Assembly (NCBI GenBank): GCA_003280995.1
Contig: QCDG01000011.1
Span: forward strand, 1 to 64,000
DNA length: 64,000 bases
Origin: Prochlorococcus sp. AG-355-A09
GTDB taxonomy: Bacteria > Cyanobacteriota > Cyanobacteriia > PCC-6307 > Cyanobiaceae
Direction of reading: 5' to 3'
Shown: piece after piece, positions 9,343-17,731 of the stretch
Position numbering within the stretch: the stretch's first letter is position 1
Layout: each line of letters starts with the position of its first letter
Translations under genes and position numbers: made by a program
The notes under the pieces: generated by a model
Told to the model about the DNA's origin: nothing
Databases searched by the model: none
The model's input: only the letters and a program-made list of their open reading frames with translations

Positions 9343-11103
9343 TTATTTTTCTAATTCGAAATGATTATGAATCGCATTAACTGCTTTGTCACAATCTTTT
9401 TCTAAGACAATACATGAAGTCCTAATTTCACTCGTGGCAATCATTTCAATATTGATATTTTGGTCAGCCAATGCTCTAAATATTTTTCCAGCCGTCCCAA
9501 CCTTAAATGCCATTCCCGCTCCTACAGTACTTACTTTTGCTATAGCAGGGCCATCTTCAATGTATGATCCGGGTAATTTTTTTGTTAAGGCCTCAAAAAC
9601 TAAGTTAGCTTTTTCTCTATCTTGTTTATTCATTGTAAGACTAATATCTTTAGTTTTTAAAGTGGAAATTCTTTCAGACTGAACAATAGTATCGATAAGT
9701 AAATTATTTTCAGCTAATGCTAAACATATCGATGCTGCTACACCTGGACGATCAGGCAGTTTTCGAAAGCTTACCTGAACTTGGTTTTTATCTAATGCAA
9801 TTCCTCTTACTTCAGGTTGATCTTGTTTTTCATTGATTGGATTAACAAATATTTGTGTATCGGATAACTTAAATTTCTCAGCAACAAATCTAATAGCTTT
9901 TGGTATATTATTAATTTCAATTACACAGCTGACTTTAATTTCACTAGTAGCTATTAACCTAACGTTTATATTCGCTTGAGATAAAGTATCAAACAAATCA
10001 GCTGAAACACTAGGTCTGCCCATAATGCCTGCTCCTTGAATACTTAATTTTGTCATGTTGGTTTTTAAGTTAAATTCTCCCCCTAATTGACTAGTTATAA
10101 GTTCACATTGTTCTGCAGTTTTTTTTACTTCTAATTCACCAACAGTAAATGTAATATCGTTTTTATTTCCATCATTTGTCGCTTGTATTATTAAATCTAC
10201 GTTAATACTTGCTTCTGAAAGTTTTTCAAATATTTGTGCAGCAATCCCAGGCCTATCAGGAATATTTGAGAGACTGAATACTGCTTGGTTTTCTAATACT
10301 TCAAGACTATTGACTGTTTTTGTTAATTCTAAGCTTCCTCTTTTTAGCGGGAGAGGTTGGATTTGACTTTCTAGGAGAGTCCCACTGGAGTCACTTTGGC
10401 TTGATTTGACACACAATTTAATTCCATAATTGCGAGCAATTTCTACTGCTCTTGGATGCAGAACTGAAGCACCGACGCTTGCAAGTTCAAGCATTTCCTC
10501 GCAGCTAATTTCATCTAAGAGTTTTGCATTAGGAACAATCCTTGGATCAGTAGTAAGAACCCCTGGAACGTCTGTATAAATTTCGCAAGTCTCAGCTCCT
10601 AAAGCTGTTGATAAAGCTACTGCGGAAGTATCTGAACCACCTCTACCCAAAGTTGTAATTTCCATTGAACCCGTATGGCTTAATGTTGTTCCTTGAAATC
10701 CAGCTACGACAACTACAAAACCCTGATTTAAATAATTTTGGATCCTTTCTGTTTTAATATCCAGAATTCTCGCTTTCCCATGAATTGATTCAGTAATAAT
10801 TCCAACCTGGCTACCAGTCATTGAAATTGCAGGTATTCCGTATTCGTTTAATGCCATTGAGAGAAGAGCTATGGTTACTTGCTCTCCAGTTGAGAGAAGC
10901 ATATCCAATTCTCTTCGATTAGGATTTTGACTAATTGATTCCGCTAAACAATTTAAATCATCTGTAGTTTGCCCCATCGCAGAGACAACTACGACAATTT
11001 CATTCCCTGCTTCTTTACTTTGACAAATGCTACTTGCAATATTTTTAATTTTTTTAATATCACCGACAGAAGTACCGCCAAATTTTTTTACTAGTAAAGC
11101 CAT
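9343..11103 (-). CDS. lysC: Aspartate kinase with four ACT domains
   Basis: Phosphorylates aspartate, the entry step to lysine, threonine and methionine. The kinase signature KFGGTSVG is at residues 7-14 and the catalytic domain occupies about residues 1-245. The remaining about 330 residues contain two pairs of ACT domains, with repeated hallmarks PDRPG (near 283 and again further on) and two IATSEI motifs. This four-ACT form (586 residues against about 405-450 in most bacteria) is the cyanobacterial arrangement and implies feedback control by end-product amino acids, although the effectors cannot be read from sequence. The two next steps, asd and dapA, lie 7 kb upstream. Confidence 0.96.
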   Translation of the reverse strand: MALLVKKFGGTSVGDIKKIKNIASSICQSKEAGNEIVVVVSAMGQTTDDLNCLAESISQNPNRRELDMLLSTGEQVTIALLSMALNEYGIPAISMTGSQVGIITESIHGKARILDIKTERIQNYLNQGFVVVVAGFQGTTLSHTGSMEITTLGRGGSDTSAVALSTALGAETCEIYTDVPGVLTTDPRIVPNAKLLDEISCEEMLELASVGASVLHPRAVEIARNYGIKLCVKSSQSDSSGTLLESQIQPLPLKRGSLELTKTVNSLEVLENQAVFSLSNIPDRPGIAAQIFEKLSEASINVDLIIQATNDGNKNDITFTVGELEVKKTAEQCELITSQLGGEFNLKTNMTKLSIQGAGIMGRPSVSADLFDTLSQANINVRLIATSEIKVSCVIEINNIPKAIRFVAEKFKLSDTQIFVNPINEKQDQPEVRGIALDKNQVQVSFRKLPDRPGVAASICLALAENNLLIDTIVQSERISTLKTKDISLTMNKQDREKANLVFEALTKKLPGSYIEDGPAIAKVSTVGAGMAFKVGTAGKIFRALADQNINIEMIATSEIRTSCIVLEKDCDKAVNAIHNHFELEK

Positions 11104-11142
11104 ATTTAAATGATAATGTAAATTCTTAAACTTATAATTTGG

Positions 11143-12144
11143 TTAACTTAAATTAATTAATTTCTCTGTAAAAACATTTATAGGATTATTACCTTGTTTT
11201 AGTAATGATTCAATATCTAGTAAGTTACTCATTAAACTAATTAAATATTCTTGAGATATATTTTTGACTTTTTTTCGAATAAAAAAAATTCTTTTTGGAT
11301 TCGAAATGCCTGAAAGATTACAAATCTTTTCTGCATTATCGTTACCTGAATTAACTGCTAGTTTTATAATGGTATGAATTCTTATTTGACTAATTAAACC
11401 TGCATTTAGTCTTAAAGCAGGTTCTCCTTTCTGTAAAGAATAATTTATTTCAATGAGGCTTTCATTAATATTTTTTTGTAAGAGAAGATCAATGATTTTG
11501 AAAATATTGGATTGATGATCACTAAATATTTTTTTTACATCAATACTTTTAAGAAAAAGTTGTGAATTCGAATCACTTGATACTGCAGAGAGGTATGTTT
11601 TAGCTTTGGCTAATTCATTTATTAGTTTAAAGCTGTTATTACCAACTGAATCAATTATTAATTCAGCTGCATTTTTATCAATTTTGATATTCATTTCATT
11701 TGCGGCATTTTCTAAAAATCTTTTTTGGCCCTCATAGTCCCAGATTTCTGGTAAAGAAAATGATTTTTCTTTGGCTAAATTATTTTTGATAAGTTTTTGT
11801 AAAAATTTAGTACTCTTTAGTCTTGAGTCTGGTTTTTTTGTATTTTGCAAAATGAAATAAGTATTTTGAGGTATACTGTCATGAATTTTTTCAAATTTAG
11901 TTCTTAGATCTTCGTTTTTGGTAGTAAAAATGGGATTATTTTTCAATGTAACTATTCTGTATCCATTCCCAAAAGGCGGTGTAAGAACTTCATCAAAAGC
12001 TTTATTGACTTGCTCATCATCATCCCCATTTAAATTAGTTACGTTTATTTCTTTCCATTCTTTAGATACTTCCTTATCAATTAATTTTTGAATAAATGTA
12101 TTTTGAGCATTTAGATCATTACCCCATAATATTTGTATTGGCAT
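11143..12144 (-). CDS. holA: DNA polymerase III delta subunit, clamp loader
   Basis: The delta subunit opens the beta sliding clamp during its loading. The 333 residues start MPIQILWGND, match the usual length, and show the diverged AAA+ fold without Walker motifs: an N-terminal nucleotide-like domain, then an all-helical C-terminal collar domain (QISQEYLISLMSN-type helices). It is divergent from cobH across 58 bases and lies 39 bases upstream of lysC on the same strand. The family diverges quickly, so the call rests on length, overall pattern and the N-terminal motif. Confidence 0.88.
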   Translation of the reverse strand: MPIQILWGNDLNAQNTFIQKLIDKEVSKEWKEINVTNLNGDDDEQVNKAFDEVLTPPFGNGYRIVTLKNNPIFTTKNEDLRTKFEKIHDSIPQNTYFILQNTKKPDSRLKSTKFLQKLIKNNLAKEKSFSLPEIWDYEGQKRFLENAANEMNIKIDKNAAELIIDSVGNNSFKLINELAKAKTYLSAVSSDSNSQLFLKSIDVKKIFSDHQSNIFKIIDLLLQKNINESLIEINYSLQKGEPALRLNAGLISQIRIHTIIKLAVNSGNDNAEKICNLSGISNPKRIFFIRKKVKNISQEYLISLMSNLLDIESLLKQGNNPINVFTEKLINLS

Positions 12145-12202
12145 AATAGCTCAATAAAAACCATATATTAACTATGATTACTTCTAACACAAATTAAATT
12201 TA

Positions 12203-12826
12203 ATGGTAATAGATCATCCAATTTTTTTGGAAAGCATCAGATTCATAAGATCTCGTTTAGTAGCCAATGATCTAAATTATTTGGAAAAAAAAGTATTAGA
12301 AAGATTAGTCCATACTTCAGGAGATTTTACGGTTCAAAATCTTGTAAATTTTAGTGAAGGTGCTTGTGAAAAGGGTCTTCAGGCACTTAAAAATGGCGCT
12401 CCTATTTTAACTGATACCGATATGGCAGCAGCAGCAATAAAATCCATGGCAGAAAATACAACTAGGAATAAAGTATTCACCGCTAGAATGTGGTTTGGAA
12501 AAAATAATCATACAAACTTAACTAAAACTGCATATGGCTTAAGTGAAGGTTGGAAGGAGTTATCCGCTATAAATTCTGGAAGCAAATCTCCTATTGTAGT
12601 TATTGGCAGTTCACCTACAGCGTTAACTTATTTAATTGATATTTTAGAAAATGCAAAAGATTTACCTAGTTTAATTATCGGAATGCCTGTTGGATTTATT
12701 GGAGTAGAGAATAGCAAAAACAAACTGATTTCTACCGATCTTCCTAGAATTGTTTTGAATTCAACTAGAGGAGGTGCTGCCATGGCAGCTGCTTCGGTTA
12801 ACGCCTTATTGAGGGAAACAATTTAA
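12203..12826 (+). CDS. cobH: Precorrin-8X methylmutase
   Basis: Moves a methyl group from C-11 to C-12 to form hydrogenobyrinate or cobyrinate in corrin-ring (pseudo-B12/B12) synthesis. The 207-residue length is typical of CobH/CbiC. The catalytic histidine is in VHTSGDF near residue 37, and the substrate-binding stretch PILTDTDMAAAAI and the C-terminal glycine-rich loop STRGGAAMAAA are both clear. It stands alone among unrelated genes, as cobalamin genes often do in picocyanobacteria, and converges on mutS. Confidence 0.95.
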   Translation: MVIDHPIFLESIRFIRSRLVANDLNYLEKKVLERLVHTSGDFTVQNLVNFSEGACEKGLQALKNGAPILTDTDMAAAAIKSMAENTTRNKVFTARMWFGKNNHTNLTKTAYGLSEGWKELSAINSGSKSPIVVIGSSPTALTYLIDILENAKDLPSLIIGMPVGFIGVENSKNKLISTDLPRIVLNSTRGGAAMAAASVNALLRETI

Positions 12827-12836
12827 AAAGTATTTA

Positions 12837-12854
12837 TTTGATAAAAATATCAAA
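12837..12854. terminator. Small inverted repeat between convergent cobH and mutS
   Basis: TTTGATA and TATCAAA form a perfect 7-base stem around an AAAA loop in the 31-base gap between the two stop codons. The position suggests a shared hairpin terminator, but no strong T-run follows on either strand, so this is tentative. Confidence 0.35.
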
Positions 12855-12857
12855 AAT

Positions 12858-15599
12858 CTACTTAATATCATAATTTAATTTGTTGTTTTCTTCTAAAGAT
12901 TTTAAAACTGATTTTGCTTTTTCTATAACTTCTTTTGGAACTCCTGCTAATTTAGCTGCTTCTATGCCATAGCTTTTGTTTGAACCCCCTTTAACAATCC
13001 TGTGGCTAAAGATTAGCTGATCGTTATTTTGTTCTACTAAAACTTGAAAATTTTGTATATTCTTATTTGAATTTTTTAAATAATTCAGCTCATGATAGTG
13101 CGTAGCAAAAATAGTATTACATTGAATTTTTTTTGCAAGATATTCACTTACTGACCAAGCTATTGAAAGTCCATCAAAAGTAGATGTCCCTCTGCCTATC
13201 TCATCAAGTAAAACTAGTGAGCTAGAAGTTGCCTGATTTAGAATTGATGCAGTTTCAGACATTTCTACCATAAATGTTGATTGCCCAGATGATTGATCAT
13301 CAACTGCCCCAATTCTTGTGAAAATCCTATCTGCAATCTTGATTTCAGCATTATTAGCAGGAACAAAGCTACCAATTTGAGTGAGAATTTGTATTAAACC
13401 AAGTTGTCTTATAAAGCAACTTTTTCCGCTTGCATTGGGACCCGTTAATATAATTAATTTTTGATTATCCTCAAAAGAGATATCGTTTGCTACAAACTTT
13501 TTATCACTTAACAATTGCTCTACAATTGGATTTCTTCCTGCAATAATTTTTGTACTATTTTTTGTATTTGAATCATTTATTGGTATTAATGAAGGTTTTA
13601 TAAAATTATTTTCTACTGCAGTAATTGATAAACCAAGTAGTGCATCAAGAGATGCTATGGATCTTGAAATTGATCTTATTTGTTTTGTTTTTTCAGCAAC
13701 TATATTTCTTAATTCGCAGAAAATTTCATATTCTTTTGATGAAGCTCTACTTTTTATTTGGAAAATCTTATTTTCTTTATTTTTAATTTCTGAAGTGATA
13801 TACCTTTCTTCATTAGTAAGTGTTTGCCTTTTGATCCAATGTTGTGGAGCTAAATTAACTTTTGACTTATTTATAGAAATGTAATAACCAAAATTTTTAT
13901 GAAATTGAATTTTTAGGTTTGAAATTTTGCTAATTATTCTTTCCTTTGATTCCTCTTTATTTAGCCACTCAGAGTAATCATCCATTAAATTTCGTAAACC
14001 ATCTAATATATTGTCAACACCATCGTGGATCATCCCTCCTTCACTAATATTTAGAGGGGGATTTTCTACTAGTTTAAAACTTATAGTATCAGCTAATTCT
14101 AAGAGTCCTTCATCAATATTTTTTAATTGATCAGTCCAATCTGGGAGATCATATTTAAATAATTCAATTATACATTTTAGTCTAGGCAATTTTTTTAAAC
14201 CTTCAGCTATTGCAATTAAGTCTCTGGGACTTGCATGACCAGCACAAGCTCTACCTGCCAGTCTTTCTAAATCTCCCATTGCTCTAAGTAAATTTTGGGT
14301 ATCTTTACGTAATTTTTTAGATTCAAGAAAGTTTGTAATTATATTTTGTCTTTTATAAATTTCATTAACGTTCAATAGTGGTGAATCTATCCACCTTCTT
14401 AAACACCTTGCACCCATGCAGGTATAAGTCCTATCAATACTCCATAGTAGCGAACCTACATAATTGTTTTCTCGTTGCGTATTTTTGATTTCTAAGTTTT
14501 TTTGAGTTTGATAATCAATAATTAATTTGTTGTGTCCATATTGGATTTGTGGAAAGTCTAATGAGATTTTTAAAGAAGAATCTTTATCTGAATTTGAAGG
14601 ATTAATTTTTTCTAAATAATTTAATAAACCTCCAAGAGATCTAGTTGCATTGTTTAAATGTTTAAGTCCTATTCCCTCTAGGTTTGCAATTTGGAAATAA
14701 TTTTTTATTAGATAATTTGCTTCATTAATTCCAAAATTAGTCTCTTGAGAAACAGTATATGTAATTTGACTATTTCCTTTAATTAATAAATCTCTTACTG
14801 CATTGCTTCCTACAATGATTTCTGAAGAATCTAATTTAATAATTTCATCAAATAGTTTTGACAGAGATTGGCCTTCTAAAGTTATTAATTCTCCTGTGCT
14901 TACATCAGCTTTTGATATACCCCATTCATAAGATTCATCTGAGTTTTCTTCTGATAAGTAAATAGCAGTAATCCAATTATTTTTCTTTGCTATCAACATC
15001 CCCTCTTCAATTACAGTTCCAGGAGTAATTATTCTTGTTATTCCTCTTTTAATTGGAGTTCCATAATTTCCAGAACTTTTTTCTAATTGATCGCATATAA
15101 CCACAGAATAATTTTTTTTAATTAAATCAGCACAGTATCTCTCCATTGCATGATGGGGAACCCCTGCCATAGGTATCTTACCAATCTCTTTGCCAGCATC
15201 TTTACTGGTGAGTGTTATTTCTAAAAGGTTAGATATTAATACAGCGTCCTCAAAAAAACATTCAAAAAAATCTCCTAATCTATAAAGTAATAACCTATCT
15301 TTATTTTCTTCTTTTAGAGATACATAATGCTTCATTACAGGAGTTAATTTCAGTTTTGAAACTGTTTTATAGCTATAAGATTCTTCATTGATGCAAACAT
15401 TTTTGTTATTTGAAATTAAATCAGTCTTGAATTTATTTATTAAATTAGTTGAATTTTTTCTTTGTCTGGGTCTTTTTTGCGATTCTTTTTTTAAATCTTC
15501 TAAAGATAAATCTTCTGGAATTTTTGTTATTTCTTTTTGTTCATTATTGTCATTACCAATCGCAAATAAATTCTTTTGAATTATCGTATCTTCTTGCAT
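12858..15599 (-). CDS. mutS: DNA mismatch repair protein MutS with N-terminal extension
   Basis: Recognises mismatches and small loops in DNA as a clamp. The mismatch-reading motif GDFFECF keeps the Phe-x-Glu pair near residue 110, the Walker A motif is GPNASGKS near residue 720, and Walker B is [14 protein letters not shown]. At 913 residues it is longer than the 853 of Escherichia coli; the excess is mostly a basic, low-complexity N-terminal segment (about 80 residues, with KRPRQRKNS) ahead of the mismatch domain. A later start is possible, but the frame is open from the ATG at 15599. The gene lies alone on the minus strand, divergent from psbZ. Confidence 0.95.
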   Translation of the reverse strand: MQEDTIIQKNLFAIGNDNNEQKEITKIPEDLSLEDLKKESQKRPRQRKNSTNLINKFKTDLISNNKNVCINEESYSYKTVSKLKLTPVMKHYVSLKEENKDRLLLYRLGDFFECFFEDAVLISNLLEITLTSKDAGKEIGKIPMAGVPHHAMERYCADLIKKNYSVVICDQLEKSSGNYGTPIKRGITRIITPGTVIEEGMLIAKKNNWITAIYLSEENSDESYEWGISKADVSTGELITLEGQSLSKLFDEIIKLDSSEIIVGSNAVRDLLIKGNSQITYTVSQETNFGINEANYLIKNYFQIANLEGIGLKHLNNATRSLGGLLNYLEKINPSNSDKDSSLKISLDFPQIQYGHNKLIIDYQTQKNLEIKNTQRENNYVGSLLWSIDRTYTCMGARCLRRWIDSPLLNVNEIYKRQNIITNFLESKKLRKDTQNLLRAMGDLERLAGRACAGHASPRDLIAIAEGLKKLPRLKCIIELFKYDLPDWTDQLKNIDEGLLELADTISFKLVENPPLNISEGGMIHDGVDNILDGLRNLMDDYSEWLNKEESKERIISKISNLKIQFHKNFGYYISINKSKVNLAPQHWIKRQTLTNEERYITSEIKNKENKIFQIKSRASSKEYEIFCELRNIVAEKTKQIRSISRSIASLDALLGLSITAVENNFIKPSLIPINDSNTKNSTKIIAGRNPIVEQLLSDKKFVANDISFEDNQKLIILTGPNASGKSCFIRQLGLIQILTQIGSFVPANNAEIKIADRIFTRIGAVDDQSSGQSTFMVEMSETASILNQATSSSLVLLDEIGRGTSTFDGLSIAWSVSEYLAKKIQCNTIFATHYHELNYLKNSNKNIQNFQVLVEQNNDQLIFSHRIVKGGSNKSYGIEAAKLAGVPKEVIEKAKSVLKSLEENNKLNYDIK

Positions 15600-15711
15600 A
15601 CTTTTTTAATTCCTAAATAGATATTAGGTAGAAATTTTTTTTTTGCATTTAAAGTGGCTAAAGTATGTAAATTTTCTCTAAAAATTATCATTTTCATGAG
15701 ATTATAGTATT

Positions 15712-15717
15712 TATAAT
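15712..15717 (+). promoter_or_regulatory. Candidate -10 box of psbZ
   Basis: A consensus TATAAT lies 22 bases ahead of the psbZ ATG, which would give a very short leader of about 15 bases. I do not see a convincing -35 hexamer at 16-18 bases spacing. Confidence 0.4.
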
Positions 15718-15739
15718 ATTTGAAACCTAAGACTGAATT

Positions 15740-15937
15740 ATGCAGGCTGTTAACTTTTTCTTCGTAAATGCTCTATTATTTGCTTCTTTAATTGCGGTAG
15801 TTGGAGTACCCGTTTTATATGTGACTCAACCTTCTACTGAAGAAGGACAGCGAGAAAGTAGGAGAAAAATTTATTCTATTGCTGCTGTTTGGGTTGTTTT
15901 GGTTTTTGTTACAGGGATAGTTTCTTCATTAGTTTGA
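15740..15937 (+). CDS. psbZ: Photosystem II protein PsbZ
   Basis: A small thylakoid subunit at the edge of photosystem II that stabilises the core-antenna contact. The 65 residues form two transmembrane helices (about residues 4-27 and 43-63) joined by a short polar loop containing STEEGQRESRRK. Length, the opening MQAVNFFFVNALLF and the hydrophobic pattern match PsbZ (Ycf9). It has its own candidate promoter and is followed 49 bases later by ribH on the same strand. Confidence 0.93.
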   Translation: MQAVNFFFVNALLFASLIAVVGVPVLYVTQPSTEEGQRESRRKIYSIAAVWVVLVFVTGIVSSLV

Positions 15938-15986
15938 ACTTAATACCTTTTCGTGAGAGTCTATTAGTATATCTAAGTAAAGTTTA

Positions 15987-16463
15987 ATGGCTATTTTTGA
16001 GGGTTCTTTTACTAATGCCTCTACTTTAAAAGTTGGGATTGTAATAGCAAGATTTAATGATTTAATTACAAATAAAATTCTATCTGGTTGTCTTGATTGT
16101 TTAAAAAGACATGGTTTAGATACTTCAGAATTAAGCAATCAAGTAGATATAGTTTGGGTTCCAGGTTCATTCGAATTACCAATCGCAGCTAAAACCCTCA
16201 TGAAAAAAAAGAGTTATGATGTTGTAATTGCTCTTGGGGCTGTGATCCGTGGTGAAACTTCCCACTATGATGTAGTTATATCTGAGGCGAGTAAAGGTAT
16301 TTCGCAAGTTTCAAATGAAAATAATGTTCCAATTATTTTTGGAGTTTTAACTACTGATACTATGCAGCAGGCTTTAGAAAGAGCAGGAATTAAAAATAAT
16401 CTTGGTTGGAATTATGCTTTACAAGCAATTGAGATGGGATCCTTAATTAAAAATTTAAATTAA
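15987..16463 (+). CDS. ribH: 6,7-dimethyl-8-ribityllumazine synthase
   Basis: The penultimate enzyme of riboflavin synthesis, joining ribityl-aminouracil to the four-carbon butanone phosphate; it usually assembles into pentamers or 60-mers. At 158 residues it is typical. The substrate motifs [10 protein letters not shown] (about 53-62) and [12 protein letters not shown] (about 86-97), including the catalytic histidine, are intact, as is the C-terminal FGVLTTDT segment. It follows psbZ by 49 bases, possibly within one transcript. Confidence 0.97.
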   Translation: MAIFEGSFTNASTLKVGIVIARFNDLITNKILSGCLDCLKRHGLDTSELSNQVDIVWVPGSFELPIAAKTLMKKKSYDVVIALGAVIRGETSHYDVVISEASKGISQVSNENNVPIIFGVLTTDTMQQALERAGIKNNLGWNYALQAIEMGSLIKNLN

Positions 16464-16525
16464 TTGAAAAAAATTTAATTATTTTTATCATTGATCCCTT
16501 CTTTGAGATAAAATAAAAAAGTTAT

Positions 16526-16597
16526 GCGGATGTAGCTCAGTGGTAGAGCATCTCCTTGCCAAGGAGAATGTCGAGAGTTCGAATCTCTTCATCCGCT
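16526..16597 (+). tRNA. tRNA-Gly(GCC)
   Basis: A 72-base cloverleaf: acceptor GCGGATG pairs with CATCCGC, followed by discriminator T; the D arm contains AGCTCAGTGGTAGAGC; the anticodon stem TCTCC/GGAGA encloses loop TTGCCAA with anticodon GCC; and the T arm contains GTTCGAATC. No CCA is encoded, as is common in cyanobacteria. It lies between ribH and the NTF2-like gene. Confidence 0.97.
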
Positions 16598-16642
16598 TTT
16601 AATGTTTGTATCTTTTAGAATATTTTTAAAGATAATTCTGTA

Positions 16643-17074
16643 ATGACAAGATTAATTTCTGTAGAGGATTTAAAGGGATTATTTACTAAACCTTATGGCA
16701 CGGATGCTCCTACTAAAGAAAAATGGGCTGAATTTTATAATGAGAATGTTGTTTTTATAGACCCAACACAGGAAACAGAGGGCTTAGATTCTTATGTTAA
16801 AGCTCAAGAAAAGCTAGTTAAAAGATGTGATGATGTTTTTTTAGAAACTCATGCTATTTCCATAACTGGGGATTGTGGATTTGTTGAATGGACAATGGGT
16901 TTAAAAATCATGGGTAAAGAATTTATTTATCCTGGAACTACTCGTTTATCATTTGGTGAAAATGGATTAATCAAAGAGCACAGAGATTACTTTGATTTTT
17001 GTGGCCCAACTTTTGGACCAGTGCCTATTTTAGGACCTTTTATAAGGTGGCTTTATAGTAAATTTGTATCTTGA
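16643..17074 (+). CDS. NTF2/SnoaL-like conserved protein
   Basis: A 143-residue protein with the feel of a nuclear-transport-factor-2-like cone fold: an N-terminal helix pair (LKGLFTKPYG...KEKWAEFYNENVVFIDP), then strands ending GLIKEHRDYFDF and a hydrophobic C-terminus. Proteins of this type are widespread in marine cyanobacteria and are usually left as unknown or SnoaL-like. The pocket residues are not diagnostic, so no substrate can be named. It directly follows tRNA-Gly and converges on the GNAT gene. Confidence 0.7.
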   Translation: MTRLISVEDLKGLFTKPYGTDAPTKEKWAEFYNENVVFIDPTQETEGLDSYVKAQEKLVKRCDDVFLETHAISITGDCGFVEWTMGLKIMGKEFIYPGTTRLSFGENGLIKEHRDYFDFCGPTFGPVPILGPFIRWLYSKFVS

Positions 17075-17101
17075 TTTTGTTTTCTTTAGAAACAGAATGG
17101 T

Positions 17102-17557
17102 TTATATTTCACGAATCAATAAATTTTGCGAAGTAACTTCTTTAAAATCAAATTGAGAATAAAACAGTTTTTTATTTGTTGTCATTAAATATAATTTTTT
17201 TGTATTTTTAATTTTTTTAGAAGACAAAAGATTGTTTAAAATTAATGTGCCGAAACCTTTGCCTTGGTGATTTTGATCAATAACAATATCCCAAAGCACT
17301 CCGCGGTAAATCCCATCGGTTAAAGCTCTACCAAAACCAACTATTTCCTTGCCAACCCAAAGACTTATTACAACATCACTGTTAGCAAGACATTTTTTGA
17401 GATCATTAATTGTTCTATTTTTTGCCCAGAAAGCATTGGAATCTAGTAATTTTTGTAGTTTAATTAATCCGTTTGTTGGTTTGAGATGAGGACCTAATCC
17501 AAAAACCCTTAATCCTAAGGCTCCTTTGGCATGTTTGATTAGAGATATTTCTTTCAT
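17102..17557 (-). CDS. GNAT-family N-acetyltransferase
   Basis: A 151-residue acetyltransferase of the GCN5-related fold. The acetyl-CoA pyrophosphate loop is QNHQGKGFG (about residues 94-102, the Q-x-x-G-x-G/A motif), preceded by the strand VLWDIVIDQ and followed by a helix with TLILNNLL. Resemblance is to the Ycf52-like group seen in cyanobacteria and red plastids. The acceptor substrate is unknown. It is divergent from secA across 174 bases. Confidence 0.8.
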   Translation of the reverse strand: MKEISLIKHAKGALGLRVFGLGPHLKPTNGLIKLQKLLDSNAFWAKNRTINDLKKCLANSDVVISLWVGKEIVGFGRALTDGIYRGVLWDIVIDQNHQGKGFGTLILNNLLSSKKIKNTKKLYLMTTNKKLFYSQFDFKEVTSQNLLIREI

Positions 17558-17688
17558 TTATTAAAAAGATTTTTGAAAAGCGATGTCAGCTAGGCTATTT
17601 TTGTGACTTCAATCTAAATACCTTAATCGATCTTTTCTATTAAATAAAGAGATAATAGCTTTATCCATTTTGTTGTAACGCACTAATT

Positions 17689-17694
17689 TATAAT
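17689..17694 (+). promoter_or_regulatory. Candidate -10 box of secA
   Basis: TATAAT lies 38 bases ahead of the secA ATG, in the 174-base gap shared with the divergent GNAT gene. No clear -35 hexamer is seen at standard spacing. An AAGGA near 17720 is a plausible ribosome-binding site for secA. Confidence 0.35.
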
Positions 17695-17731
17695 GTTTGT
17701 AATAAGATGAATTTTTTAAGGACTTTGACTT

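Noticed and set aside
17079..17093. Imperfect hairpin GTTTTCTTTAGAAAC between convergent NTF2-like and GNAT genes
   Set aside because: The stem is short with a bulge and lacks a T-run on either strand, so it was not listed as a terminator.
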